NCBI GenBank assembly: GCA_027484685.1
Contig: JAIXSO010000021.1
Coordinates: 1-64,000, forward strand
DNA length: 64,000 nucleotides
DNA from: Bacteroidota bacterium
GTDB lineage: Bacteria; Bacteroidota; Bacteroidia; UKL13-3
Reading direction: 5' to 3'
Shown piece after piece: positions 33,919 through 41,939 of this stretch. The notes beneath the pieces are model-generated. The model was not told the DNA's origin, ran no database searches, and saw only the letters and a program-made list of their open reading frames with translations. The translations under genes were made by a program, and so were the position numbers. Within the stretch, counting starts at the first letter, position 1. Every line of letters starts with the position of its first letter.

Positions 33919-36297
33919 TTGGATGTTATTGGCATCCTATCTTTAGTATTTTTTACTTTTTTTATTTTGATAAATTTAAAAGCATTTGTTGCCTTGTGCT
34001 TGTTTTTGCTTGTTTTTGCAGGTAAAAGTTTTGCGCAGCAACATAATAATTATAATATTAATGGGTTTATTATGGATAGTGTTTCCCAAAAACCTTTGGT
34101 TAATGCTAAGGTAGTTCTATTGCCTTCAAAAAACATAGTTTATACCAATGATAGTGGTTTTTTTCAGTTTAATAATTTAGCTAAAACAAACTATAAAATG
34201 GAGGTAAGCTATTTGGGTTATCACCCCATTGTGTTGAACTTAGTTTTACCTTTAAAAACCAGTTTGAGAATTGACTTAGCATCTGAAGAACATCATTTGC
34301 ATGATGTGGTTATTAACATTGACAAGAATTACAAACTAAGCGATTATAACCTACAAAATCATGTAACAATTGACAGTAAAAAACTGGATATTTTACGTGG
34401 ACAAACCTTGGGCGATATGCTTAAAAATACTGCTGGTGTAACTTTATTAAATAGCGGACCAAGTATTTCAAAGCCCGTAATTAGAGGTTTGCACAGCAAT
34501 AGAATTGTAACTTTAAATAATGGAGTTAGGCAAGAAGGGCAAAATTGGGGAGCAGACCATGGCCCCGAAATTGATCCATTTGCCATTAATAAATTAGAAG
34601 TTATTAAAGGTGCAAGTGGCTTGCAATACGGGCCAGAGGCAATTGGTGGCGTTATTAAAGTGTCGGCTAAAGATTTTAAAACTCAAAATGGAATTGCTGG
34701 TGTGTACAGTTTAAATGGTTTTAGCAATAATTGGCAATTAGCTAATAGTTTATTTTTAGAAGGCAATCATTTTAAAAAGCAAAACCTAAGTTGGCGTTTA
34801 CAAACCAGTTATAGAAAAGCAGGCGATTCACAAACGCCTGAATACGTGTTAAGCAATACTGCTTTTACAGAGTCTGACATAAATGCTGCTGTGCAATACC
34901 AATTAAAGCAAAATACATTTGAATACATGGCAAGTTATTTTCAATCGAGCTTGGGGATTTTACGTTCGGCACATGTGCATAACAGAACCGATTTAGAAAA
35001 TACCATTGCCAGAGGGAAACCAAGTGTAATTAATGATTTTACTTACGAAATTGGTCGCCCAAGGCAAGATATAACGCATTTTATTCAAGCTTTTAAATGG
35101 ATTTATTCATTTAAAAATGCCAATAAATTAAGTGTGGATTTTAGCCAACAAATTAATAACCGACAAGAGTTTGATGTGCTGAGTTTTTTAAATGCTAATA
35201 GTAATTTAAAAGATCAACCAACTTACAATTTAACTTTAACCACCAATCAGTTTAACTTAAAACTGGAGCATAAAAAAGTGTTTGGTTTCAAAGGTTTAGT
35301 TGGTTTTAGTTACGCCAATCAAGGAAATTATGCAACTGGAAAACAATTTTTTATTCCTAATTTCATCAGCAATAACTATGGTTTTTATGTAATTGAAAAA
35401 TGGAATAAAAAACATTGGCAAGCTGAAGCTGGTTTACGTTATGATTTGATGGATTTAACCCGTTATATCAATCAAAATAACCAAGTTTTGAGTAATGTTT
35501 TAAACTATAATAATACAGCAGGTTCAGTTGGTGTAAGCTATTTATTTAATACCAAATGGAAGTTAACAACTAACTTAAGTTCTGCTTGGCGCCCACCAAG
35601 TATAAATGAGTTATATGCTAACGGATTGCATGCTGCTGTAGCCACTTTTGAGCAAGGAAATGCTAACTTAAAACCAGAGCAAAGTTATAATGCTGAGGTT
35701 ACTTTAAAATATGTTGGAGCTAAATTTGATTTTGACTTTACAGCTTATAATAATTTAATAAATAACTTCATTTATAGGCTGCCAAGCAATACTTTTAATA
35801 CCAGCTTTAGAGGTGTTTTTCCTGTATTTAATTATGTGCAAACCAACGCGCTTTTGCAAGGTTTTGAAACCAATTTAAGTTATAAATTACGCACCAATTT
35901 AAGTATAAATGCTGCTTATACCTTTTTATATGCAAATGATATAAGTAAAAATTTGCCTTTAATTTTTATGCCAGCTAATAGAGTTAATAGTGGAATTGAA
36001 TGGCAATTAACCAAACTAAAAAAAGTAAAAAATGCTTTTGTACAAATCAATTACCAATATGTATTTAAGCAAAATAGAGTACCCGAAGGTATTGATTTTG
36101 CAGATCCTTCAGCTTCATACCAACTTTTTGATTTGGTATTTGGTGCGAGCCAATTTACCAAAGTTAAAATGAACTGGAGCGTTGGAGTTCAAAATATTTT
36201 CAATACCAGTTACCGAGATTACCTAAGTAGATACAGGTATTATGCTCTAGATACCGGAAGAAATATTTTTATAAAAATTAGTATTCCATTTGGATAA
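33919..36297 (+). CDS. TonB-dependent outer-membrane receptor, probable metal uptake
   Basis: This 792-residue receptor starts at TTG (33919), or at the TTG at 33967 which gives a tighter signal peptide ending KSFAQQ. A carboxypeptidase-like domain (about 45-120, GFIMDSVSQKPLVNAKVVLL) is followed by a plug (about 150-265, GDMLKNTAGVTLLNSG, PVIRGLHSNRIVTLNNGVRQ and GPEAIGGVIKV) and a 22-strand barrel ending FIKISIPFG. GQNWGADHGPEIDP lies in the plug and is common in receptors for zinc or other metals. His-rich partners in the same operon support a metal role rather than a glycan role (there is no SusD). Confidence 0.85.
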   Translation: MDVIGILSLVFFTFFILINLKAFVALCLFLLVFAGKSFAQQHNNYNINGFIMDSVSQKPLVNAKVVLLPSKNIVYTNDSGFFQFNNLAKTNYKMEVSYLGYHPIVLNLVLPLKTSLRIDLASEEHHLHDVVINIDKNYKLSDYNLQNHVTIDSKKLDILRGQTLGDMLKNTAGVTLLNSGPSISKPVIRGLHSNRIVTLNNGVRQEGQNWGADHGPEIDPFAINKLEVIKGASGLQYGPEAIGGVIKVSAKDFKTQNGIAGVYSLNGFSNNWQLANSLFLEGNHFKKQNLSWRLQTSYRKAGDSQTPEYVLSNTAFTESDINAAVQYQLKQNTFEYMASYFQSSLGILRSAHVHNRTDLENTIARGKPSVINDFTYEIGRPRQDITHFIQAFKWIYSFKNANKLSVDFSQQINNRQEFDVLSFLNANSNLKDQPTYNLTLTTNQFNLKLEHKKVFGFKGLVGFSYANQGNYATGKQFFIPNFISNNYGFYVIEKWNKKHWQAEAGLRYDLMDLTRYINQNNQVLSNVLNYNNTAGSVGVSYLFNTKWKLTTNLSSAWRPPSINELYANGLHAAVATFEQGNANLKPEQSYNAEVTLKYVGAKFDFDFTAYNNLINNFIYRLPSNTFNTSFRGVFPVFNYVQTNALLQGFETNLSYKLRTNLSINAAYTFLYANDISKNLPLIFMPANRVNSGIEWQLTKLKKVKNAFVQINYQYVFKQNRVPEGIDFADPSASYQLFDLVFGASQFTKVKMNWSVGVQNIFNTSYRDYLSRYRYYALDTGRNIFIKISIPFG

Positions 36298-36405
36298 GTT
36301 ATGGAAGATAAACTTTTATTTATCATCTCAATTTTTTAAAACAAACAATAATAATTAACTACAAAACTCCTATTAAATTAGGAATAATAATAACAACCAC
36401 AACAA

Positions 36406-37128
36406 ATGAAGAATAAAACATTAAAAACATTTACCAATGCAATAGTATTTTTATTTATGCTATTTGCTTTTGCCAGTTGCGATAAACATGACCACGATCA
36501 TAGCCATGCTCAGCCTTCTGTTAACTTTCTGTCACCAAGTCAAGGAGTTCAGTTAAAAGAAACAGATACCCTTTGGATTCGAATAAACATGTCCTCAGAG
36601 GATCATCTGCATGATTATGTGATAGAAGTTAATAAAGTTGCAGATGGAATGTCTGTTTATAAATACAACGGACATTCTCATAAGAATAATTTAAATACTA
36701 ATCTGTATTTTTTTCCGAATGTGTCAACAGATACAGAAATGAAATTATCTGTAAAAACTTTTGATCACGATGGGAATACATTTGAAAAAAGTATAACATT
36801 TACTGTTTTAAATACAAAGTCAGATACACTTCCAATCATAAACATTATTTCTCCTTCCTTAAGCACTGCAAATAATGGGCAAACCATTGATATTAGAGGT
36901 AATATTCAACATAATAAAAACTTAAAATCTGCTCGTATTTGGCTTATAAAAGGAAATGATATTGTTTTGGATTACGTTAAGGATAATTTGGATGTAAATT
37001 CAATTGATTTTGACACTAGCCATGTAATTAATACAACCACTCACGCTGATTATTTGCTTAATATAAGTACAACAGATGTTCTAAATTTAAATGCAACAAA
37101 ATCATTCAGTTTTCATGTTCACCCATAA
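36406..37128 (+). CDS. His-rich lipoprotein of the metal-uptake operon (DUF4625-like)
   Basis: This 240-residue lipoprotein has a signal peptide with lipobox AFASC (Cys at about 25), then a metal-binding-like cluster CDKHDHDHSHAQP. Two immunoglobulin-like modules follow: VNFLSPSQGVQLKETDTLWI to about 130, and PIINIISPSLSTANNGQTID to the end, resembling Bacteroidota DUF4625 proteins. More histidines (SSEDHLHDY, NGHSHKNN) occur in the first module. It may bind metal at the surface and deliver it to the TonB receptor upstream. The DUF assignment is by eye. Confidence 0.65.
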   Translation: MKNKTLKTFTNAIVFLFMLFAFASCDKHDHDHSHAQPSVNFLSPSQGVQLKETDTLWIRINMSSEDHLHDYVIEVNKVADGMSVYKYNGHSHKNNLNTNLYFFPNVSTDTEMKLSVKTFDHDGNTFEKSITFTVLNTKSDTLPIINIISPSLSTANNGQTIDIRGNIQHNKNLKSARIWLIKGNDIVLDYVKDNLDVNSIDFDTSHVINTTTHADYLLNISTTDVLNLNATKSFSFHVHP

Positions 37129-37152
37129 ATAATAACAATAAATATAAATCAA

Positions 37153-37737
37153 ATGAAAAATAAAATAATCATTGCCAGTATGCTTTTAGCAGCTATTTCA
37201 TCATGCAAAAAAGATGATCCTAAGAAGCCAGTAAAAATAAATTCACAAGAGGTTTTAACAACCGTGTTATTAACTGGATATAACTTAGATGATTCGCAAA
37301 ATGCTAAATATCAATTCAGTTATAAATGGGAAGATTTGGATGGTGATGGAGGCAATTCACCAATCATTGATACCATAGCATTAGATTCTGGAATCAGATA
37401 TAATTGTAAAGTTTTAATTTTAGATAAAACCAAAAGTCCGATTGATACAGTTTCTGTTGAAATAGAAAACGAAAAAAATGCCCATCAGTTTTTTTACACG
37501 CCAAGTACCAATTTGGTAGGGAAATTTAGCACCGAAATTTTAGATTTTGATGATAATAACCCAAAACTTCCTGTTGGTCTTGAGTTTAACATTCTAACCA
37601 AAAGTAATCAAACATATAATTTGCCTTTAATTGGTTCTTTAAACATTGTGCTAAGTCATTATGATGGAATACAAAAAACAACTTCAAAATCTGACGAAAG
37701 CGATATCGATATCAATTTTCCAGTTCGTTTAAAGTAA
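37153..37737 (+). CDS. Lipoprotein of the HQFFY type, last gene of the metal-uptake operon
   Basis: This 194-residue lipoprotein has a signal peptide with AAISSC (Cys at about 18) followed by KKDDPKKP. The mature domain carries LTTVLLTGYNLDDSQ, WEDLDGDGGNSP and KNAHQFFYTPS. That set of motifs occurs in a Bacteroidota family of outer-membrane lipoproteins often linked to TonB receptors and loosely named type 1 periplasmic binding fold proteins. It probably assists ligand capture. It follows the His-rich lipoprotein by 24 bases and precedes a terminator. Confidence 0.65.
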   Translation: MKNKIIIASMLLAAISSCKKDDPKKPVKINSQEVLTTVLLTGYNLDDSQNAKYQFSYKWEDLDGDGGNSPIIDTIALDSGIRYNCKVLILDKTKSPIDTVSVEIENEKNAHQFFYTPSTNLVGKFSTEILDFDDNNPKLPVGLEFNILTKSNQTYNLPLIGSLNIVLSHYDGIQKTTSKSDESDIDINFPVRLK

Positions 37738-37744
37738 AACTAAA

Positions 37745-37780
37745 AAGCCGCTAATCAATAAAGTTTAGCGGCTTTTTTTA
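37745..37780 (+). terminator. Terminator of the metal-uptake operon
   Basis: AAGCCGCTAA (37745-37754) pairs with TTAGCGGCTT (37765-37774), followed by T6. A nearly identical copy lies at 38311-38345. Confidence 0.9.
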
Positions 37781-37830
37781 TTTTATAGAGTGCTCAAATT
37801 GTTTTAGTTATTTTTTTCACAATCATTTGC

Positions 37831-37838
37831 TATTTTTG
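37831..37838 (+). promoter_or_regulatory. -7 box of the YoeB-type toxin-antitoxin operon
   Basis: TATTTTTG fits TAnnTTTG and lies four bases before the antitoxin ATG at 37843. Confidence 0.3.
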
Positions 37839-37842
37839 AAAT

Positions 37843-38052
37843 ATGAAGTATGTATTAGAAGTTCCTGACAATAAAAGTGATTTTGCTGAAGAGTTTTTCA
37901 AAACAATTTCGTTTGTAAAAAATATTAAACAAATCGCTTCAAATGAAATTACGAATCCACTGATATTGCAAAGTATTGATGATTATGAAACTGGGAAGTT
38001 AACTCCAACTCCATTAAGTTTAAAAGAATTAAAGGCCATGTTGAATGACTGA
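37843..38052 (+). CDS. Antitoxin of the YoeB/Txe-type pair
   Basis: This 69-residue acidic protein reads MKYVLEVPDNKSDFAEEFFK, then ITNPLILQSIDDYETGKLTP, and ends LKELKAMLND. It overlaps the toxin start by eight bases, which is the typical antitoxin-first layout. It would bind and neutralise the toxin and repress the operon. It lacks the classic YefM N-terminus and belongs to a short Bacteroidota antitoxin type. Confidence 0.7.
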   Translation: MKYVLEVPDNKSDFAEEFFKTISFVKNIKQIASNEITNPLILQSIDDYETGKLTPTPLSLKELKAMLND

Positions 38053-38308
38053 AATTGTATTTATGCCAAAAGCTTGGAGAGATTTAGGTTGGTGGTTTCA
38101 AAATGATATTAAGCAAGCAAAAAAGATTCATAAGTTACTTGAAAGTTGTGCTAAAACTCCATTTGAAGGTATTGGCCAGCCAGAACCATTAAAGGCTAAT
38201 TACAGCGGTTATTGGTCAAGAAGAATAAATTTAGAACATAGAATAATTTACAAAGTTGAAAAAAATCGAATAGTTGTATTTTCACTTTACGGGCATTATC
38301 AAAACTAA
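38045..38308 (+). CDS. YoeB/Txe-family mRNA-interferase toxin
   Basis: This 87-residue toxin of the RelE/YoeB superfamily cleaves mRNA on the ribosome. It reads MTEIVFMPKAWRDLGWWFQN, then KKIHKLLESCAKTPFEGIGQ, and PEPLKANYSGYWSRRINLEH. The last motif matches the YoeB signature PEPLK...WSRRI..EHR. The C-terminus VVFSLYGHY carries the His and Tyr of the active site. The module appears intact. It is flanked by near-identical terminators. Confidence 0.88.
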   Translation: MTEIVFMPKAWRDLGWWFQNDIKQAKKIHKLLESCAKTPFEGIGQPEPLKANYSGYWSRRINLEHRIIYKVEKNRIVVFSLYGHYQN

Positions 38309-38310
38309 AA

Positions 38311-38345
38311 AAGCCGCTAATCAATTAAGTTTAGCGGCTTTTCTT
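38311..38345 (+). terminator. Terminator of the toxin-antitoxin operon
   Basis: AAGCCGCTAA (38311-38320) pairs with TTAGCGGCTT (38331-38340). It is nearly identical in arms and loop to the terminator at 37745, differing by one loop base. Confidence 0.9.
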
Positions 38346-38362
38346 TATAAAAAATGGTTTAA

Positions 38363-39166
38363 TTAAAATCTACCAATTTTAAATACTTTTCCATTTACAG
38401 TGCAGGTTGCTTCATTATCGCATTCACCATTGCCAAAGTCTATAGTGCGCGTTTTTTTACCTTCTGGTGTAAGTTCTATAGTACCTTTAGTGATTCTGCG
38501 TAAATTGCAGCTTAAATCAACTAATAAAGGCGATGTAATATTACAAGTATAATTTACACCTTTGCGATTGACGCCCGAAGTTGTTCCGGTAATTTCATAT
38601 TTATCATCGGTCCAATCTTTAGGAGTACTTTCGCCTGCAATCCAGGTTCTATTTCTGGTTGAGTTCCACGAAATGGTTTGTCCACTTTCTAAAATAATAG
38701 CAGCATTTACTGTAATGGTCCAATTTAAAAATCCTGCTGCATTTCTGCCATTATTGGTAATGGTTTTGGTGCTCGAGTTACTAATTTGTTTGCCATTTTG
38801 AACAAAATTGTCAAAAGTTACATTAATTACCGCTCCTTCTTGGCGGTATTTTCCAGTGTAAGTAACAATTATTTTACCACTACGGGTTTTTAAATCGTTA
38901 CAAATAGTTCCAGTTCCGTAGTCAATTGTCATTTTTTTAGGAGTTGAAAGAGAGTCGATTGTAATAGCAGGACCCATTTTTCCAAGTGAGCTGTTGGTGG
39001 CAGCTTCATCCACTTGTTTAAATACTTGATCAAAACTTGATTCTGAATTACTCTGATCTACAGTACTTTCTGTGTCAAAATCGGTTTCGTTATTTTTTTT
39101 GCAAGAAGTGAAAATTAATGCCGAAGTTCCAATAGCCAAGGCGGCTAATAATAATTTACGTTTCAT
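38363..39166 (-). CDS. Hypothetical lipoprotein
   Basis: The ATG at 39166 (MKRKLLLAALAIGTSALIFTSC) is chosen because it gives a lipoprotein signal peptide with lipobox IFTSC; the longer frame adds 70 residues with no signal. The 267-residue product has an acidic Ser/Asp-rich linker (NNETDFDTESTVDQSNSESS), then a beta-rich domain with repeated phrases like KIIVTYTGKYR and TKTITNNGRNAAG, ending in CTVNGKVFKIGRF. It resembles Bacteroidota outer-membrane lipoproteins with no known role. The toxin operon converges with it. Confidence 0.7.
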   Translation of the reverse strand: MKRKLLLAALAIGTSALIFTSCKKNNETDFDTESTVDQSNSESSFDQVFKQVDEAATNSSLGKMGPAITIDSLSTPKKMTIDYGTGTICNDLKTRSGKIIVTYTGKYRQEGAVINVTFDNFVQNGKQISNSSTKTITNNGRNAAGFLNWTITVNAAIILESGQTISWNSTRNRTWIAGESTPKDWTDDKYEITGTTSGVNRKGVNYTCNITSPLLVDLSCNLRRITKGTIELTPEGKKTRTIDFGNGECDNEATCTVNGKVFKIGRF

Positions 39167-39321
39167 AATTTTATATTTTTTTATAATTAATTTTGAAGGT
39201 CTGATAGCAATTTTTGAAAATGGTTTAAAATAATAATAATATTTTTTTATATAAAAATTTTGTGGTTGCTTAAGTGCGAATAAAATATATTTTCGCATAA
39301 AATTTAAAAACGAATAATAAT

Positions 39322-39543
39322 ATGTATTGGACACTAGAACTTGCTTCCTATTTAGACGATGCACCATGGCCTGCAACCAAAGATGAGTTAATTGATTATG
39401 GTATTAGAAGTGGCGCTCCATTGGAGGTTATAGAAAACCTACAAGAAATAGAGGATGATGGCGAACCTTTTGAAGGTATTGAAGAAATTTGGCCTGATTA
39501 CCCTACTAATGATGATTATTTTTACAACGAAGACGAGTTGTAA
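39322..39543 (+). CDS. DUF2795 protein
   Basis: This 73-residue acidic protein matches the DUF2795 pattern: YWTLELASYLDDAPWPATKD, then ELIDYGIRSGAPLEVIENLQ, ending in an Asp/Glu/Tyr-rich tail. The family is small, cytoplasmic and uncharacterised, and in Bacteroidota it is very conserved. It is a single gene with a terminator immediately after it. Confidence 0.8.
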   Translation: MYWTLELASYLDDAPWPATKDELIDYGIRSGAPLEVIENLQEIEDDGEPFEGIEEIWPDYPTNDDYFYNEDEL

Positions 39544-39555
39544 TACTATAAAAAA

Positions 39556-39587
39556 AGGAACTTTAAATTTTAAAGTTCCTTTTTTTG
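39556..39587. terminator. Bidirectional terminator between the DUF2795 and Fic-like genes
   Basis: AGGAACTTTA (39556-39565) and TAAAGTTCCT (39571-39580) flank AATTT; an A-run precedes and a T-run follows. Confidence 0.9.
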
Positions 39588-39601
39588 TTTTACCTATAAT
39601 A

Positions 39602-40771
39602 TTATTCAGCCCCTAAATCTAAATTTTCATCGCTATTTTTTAAATAACTAGATTGGTATTGGTTAATAGGGTCTTGCTTATGATTATCTAAGTTTAACGA
39701 ATACTTTAAAGCGCTTCCTTGACCTATTACTTTTACTAAATTTAACTCCAGTAAATGGGTAAAATCGCGCTGAATGGTTTTACGGTTACATTCAAACTCG
39801 CTAACCAACTCCTTTGTGCTTACAAAACCCCTATGTTGAATAATGTACATAATTAACTTTTGGCGTTTGTTTAATATCGAATCATCAATTTCTTTCAGTT
39901 TGTAACCACGCTCAAACACAAAATTCATGATGTTTTTTTGACGTGGAGTTAACTTATCATAATCAACTTGCTTTCGGAAATACGATTGCAACAGTTGATA
40001 CATGCGAGTTAGTTGATTGGCATGTAATTTTAAACCAAAAGCTATTTGCTCATTTAAATGTTGGTCTTGAGGATTTTCATTATTTCTGTTTTCAATAAAA
40101 TAAGTAAAATACTCATTCTTTTTTATGTACAATTCGTGCTCAATACTTAATAAACCATTTAGGTCCATATTGTGCTTGCGCAACCAAAAGTTTTGTAATA
40201 ATGAGGCAAATTTGTTTTTTGATTCTGAAAACAATGGCAAAGCCAATATTTTAAAATGCAACATCCAACTTTGAATGATAGGATGAAACTCAGTATCTAT
40301 ATTTAAAAATTCAAATAAATTATCTAATTCCAACTCTGTTTCTGCATGCAGTTTTTCTGGTTGCTTAAATGATTTGTTGAATAAATTAGTATCTGTACTT
40401 TGGTTATATAAATCGGTTATCAATATTTTGTGTAACTGATAAACCATTGATAATGATAGTGGTTCGTTTAAAATACTAAATAAATATTCCTCTGCTTTTT
40501 GGTATTGAAAAATAGCTCTTTCGGCTGCACCAGTAGGGCGAATATTTTTATTTAAAATATACTTTACCGTTTTTACTTCTAGTAAATTATGGTCAATTGC
40601 ATTTGCATAATAGTTACGTAAAATGGCACTATTGGTTTGTTCTGTTTCAATTATTGTTTCTGGTAAATCAATAAAGCTGAAAATTTTCTTCAACTCTTCA
40701 TATTGATGTTGATATTGCACAAATGCTTCATCAATGTTTATTGCTGGCTCGTATTTATTTATCAGTATCAT
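39602..40771 (-). CDS. Fic-like protein with a degenerate active site and a C-terminal HTH
   Basis: This 389-residue protein has the Fic-family helical layout: N-terminal helices, YQLHKILITDLYNQ (111-124), then SWMLHFKILALPLFSESKNK at about 168-187. Against the Fic motif HPFxDGNGRxxR this last stretch reads PLFSESKNKFAS. Phe, Ser and the acidic residue are kept, but the His, both Gly, Asn and both Arg are lost, so AMP transfer is not expected. The C-terminal 100 residues contain LTPRQKNIMNFVFERG and FECNRKTIQRDFTHLLELNL, a DeoR-like winged helix. It is probably a DNA-binding regulator derived from a Fic enzyme. Confidence 0.75.
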   Translation of the reverse strand: MILINKYEPAINIDEAFVQYQHQYEELKKIFSFIDLPETIIETEQTNSAILRNYYANAIDHNLLEVKTVKYILNKNIRPTGAAERAIFQYQKAEEYLFSILNEPLSLSMVYQLHKILITDLYNQSTDTNLFNKSFKQPEKLHAETELELDNLFEFLNIDTEFHPIIQSWMLHFKILALPLFSESKNKFASLLQNFWLRKHNMDLNGLLSIEHELYIKKNEYFTYFIENRNNENPQDQHLNEQIAFGLKLHANQLTRMYQLLQSYFRKQVDYDKLTPRQKNIMNFVFERGYKLKEIDDSILNKRQKLIMYIIQHRGFVSTKELVSEFECNRKTIQRDFTHLLELNLVKVIGQGSALKYSLNLDNHKQDPINQYQSSYLKNSDENLDLGAE

Positions 40772-41052
40772 TACTACGAATATAAGTTGGGATTTTACTC
40801 TTAAAAATAGCAGTTTTGCTATTAAAAGTGGATAAGCTACCTTTTGTACTTTAAAATTGTAAACAATTTATTAAATCCTTTATTGGCAAAGGAGTTGAGT
40901 AGTTTTTGCAAAATAGACATACTTATATTTTGCTGTTAATAATTGTAAAACATTGCGACAACTTTGAATTATATAAAATATCAATGTCTCGTTTTTTGTA
41001 AAAATTAAACAGCCTATATTGCGCAGCAGCAATTAAACTTTATACTTATATA

Positions 41053-41754
41053 ATGAATAGTCATATAGCAACAATTTTTACCGAAATAGGAGGGCAGTTT
41101 TTAACCGATGTAAATTCCATTAGTACAAAAATGAAAGGTATAAAAGCATTTATTTTTGATTGGGATGGGGTATTTAATAATGCTGTAAAAAATGAGAATA
41201 AAAGTTCAAATTTTAACGAAGCTGATAGCATGGGTACTAATTTATTGAGGTTTAATTATTTTTTGCACCACAATAAAATGCCTGCTTGCGCCATTATTTC
41301 GGGCGAAAAAAATGAAATGGCTTTTTACTTTTGTACACGCGAACATTTTAGTGCATCATATTATAAAGTAGCCGATAAAATTATTGCTTTAGAGCATTTT
41401 TGTAAGCAAAATAATATTGAAAAAAGTGAAGTCTGCTATATGTTTGACGATGTGTTAGATTTAAGTATAGCAAAGGTTTGCGGCTTACGTATGATGGTGA
41501 ATCGCAAGGCAAATCCATTATTTAAAAACTATGTAATTCAAAATAATTTGGCCGATTATATTACTGCACACGAAAGTGGAAATTTTGCCGTTCGTGAGGT
41601 TTGTGAGTTATTAATTGGCTTAACAGAAACGTATAATGAGGTTATGGAACATAGAACAGCTTTTAGCCCAATTTATAAAGATTACATAACCCAACGCCAA
41701 GAAGCACCTACGGCCTTTTTTACAATTGAAAACAATGAAGTAGTGAATGGTTGA
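41053..41754 (+). CDS. HAD-superfamily phosphatase, KDO-8-phosphate phosphatase-like
   Basis: This 233-residue HAD-type phosphatase has motif I FIFDWDGVFNN (about 35-45, with the nucleophile Asp and the second Asp), motif II at IISGEKNE, a conserved Lys in KVADKIIALEHF, and motif III/IV DDVLDLSIAKVCGL. The pattern is KdsC-like. The DxD with Trp between is common in Bacteroidota members not involved in KDO synthesis. A 38-residue N-terminal extension precedes motif I. The substrate is unknown. Confidence 0.8.
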   Translation: MNSHIATIFTEIGGQFLTDVNSISTKMKGIKAFIFDWDGVFNNAVKNENKSSNFNEADSMGTNLLRFNYFLHHNKMPACAIISGEKNEMAFYFCTREHFSASYYKVADKIIALEHFCKQNNIEKSEVCYMFDDVLDLSIAKVCGLRMMVNRKANPLFKNYVIQNNLADYITAHESGNFAVREVCELLIGLTETYNEVMEHRTAFSPIYKDYITQRQEAPTAFFTIENNEVVNG

Positions 41755-41755
41755 T

Positions 41756-41939
41756 TCACGCCTAGCGTGATTTAGTTGGTGGTTGTCAGTTGATAGTGAA
41801 CAGACGATAGACCATAGTTAGTTGATGGATGATGGACCATAGACCATAGAACTTATTGTTTTAAAGAAAATAGATACAATAAACTATCCAACACGAACTA
41901 AGGTCTATCAGCCATGGTCCATGGACTATAAACTATCGT
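41756..41939. repeat. Intergenic hairpin and CCATAGACC-type words
   Basis: TCACGC-CTA-GCGTGA (41756-41770) follows the phosphatase stop directly. The rest is word-like: GATAGACCATAG, GGACCATAGACCATAG and, reversed, CTATCAGCCATGGTCCATGG. This gives diffuse inverted symmetry across the gap before cca. No gene is seen. Confidence 0.5.
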
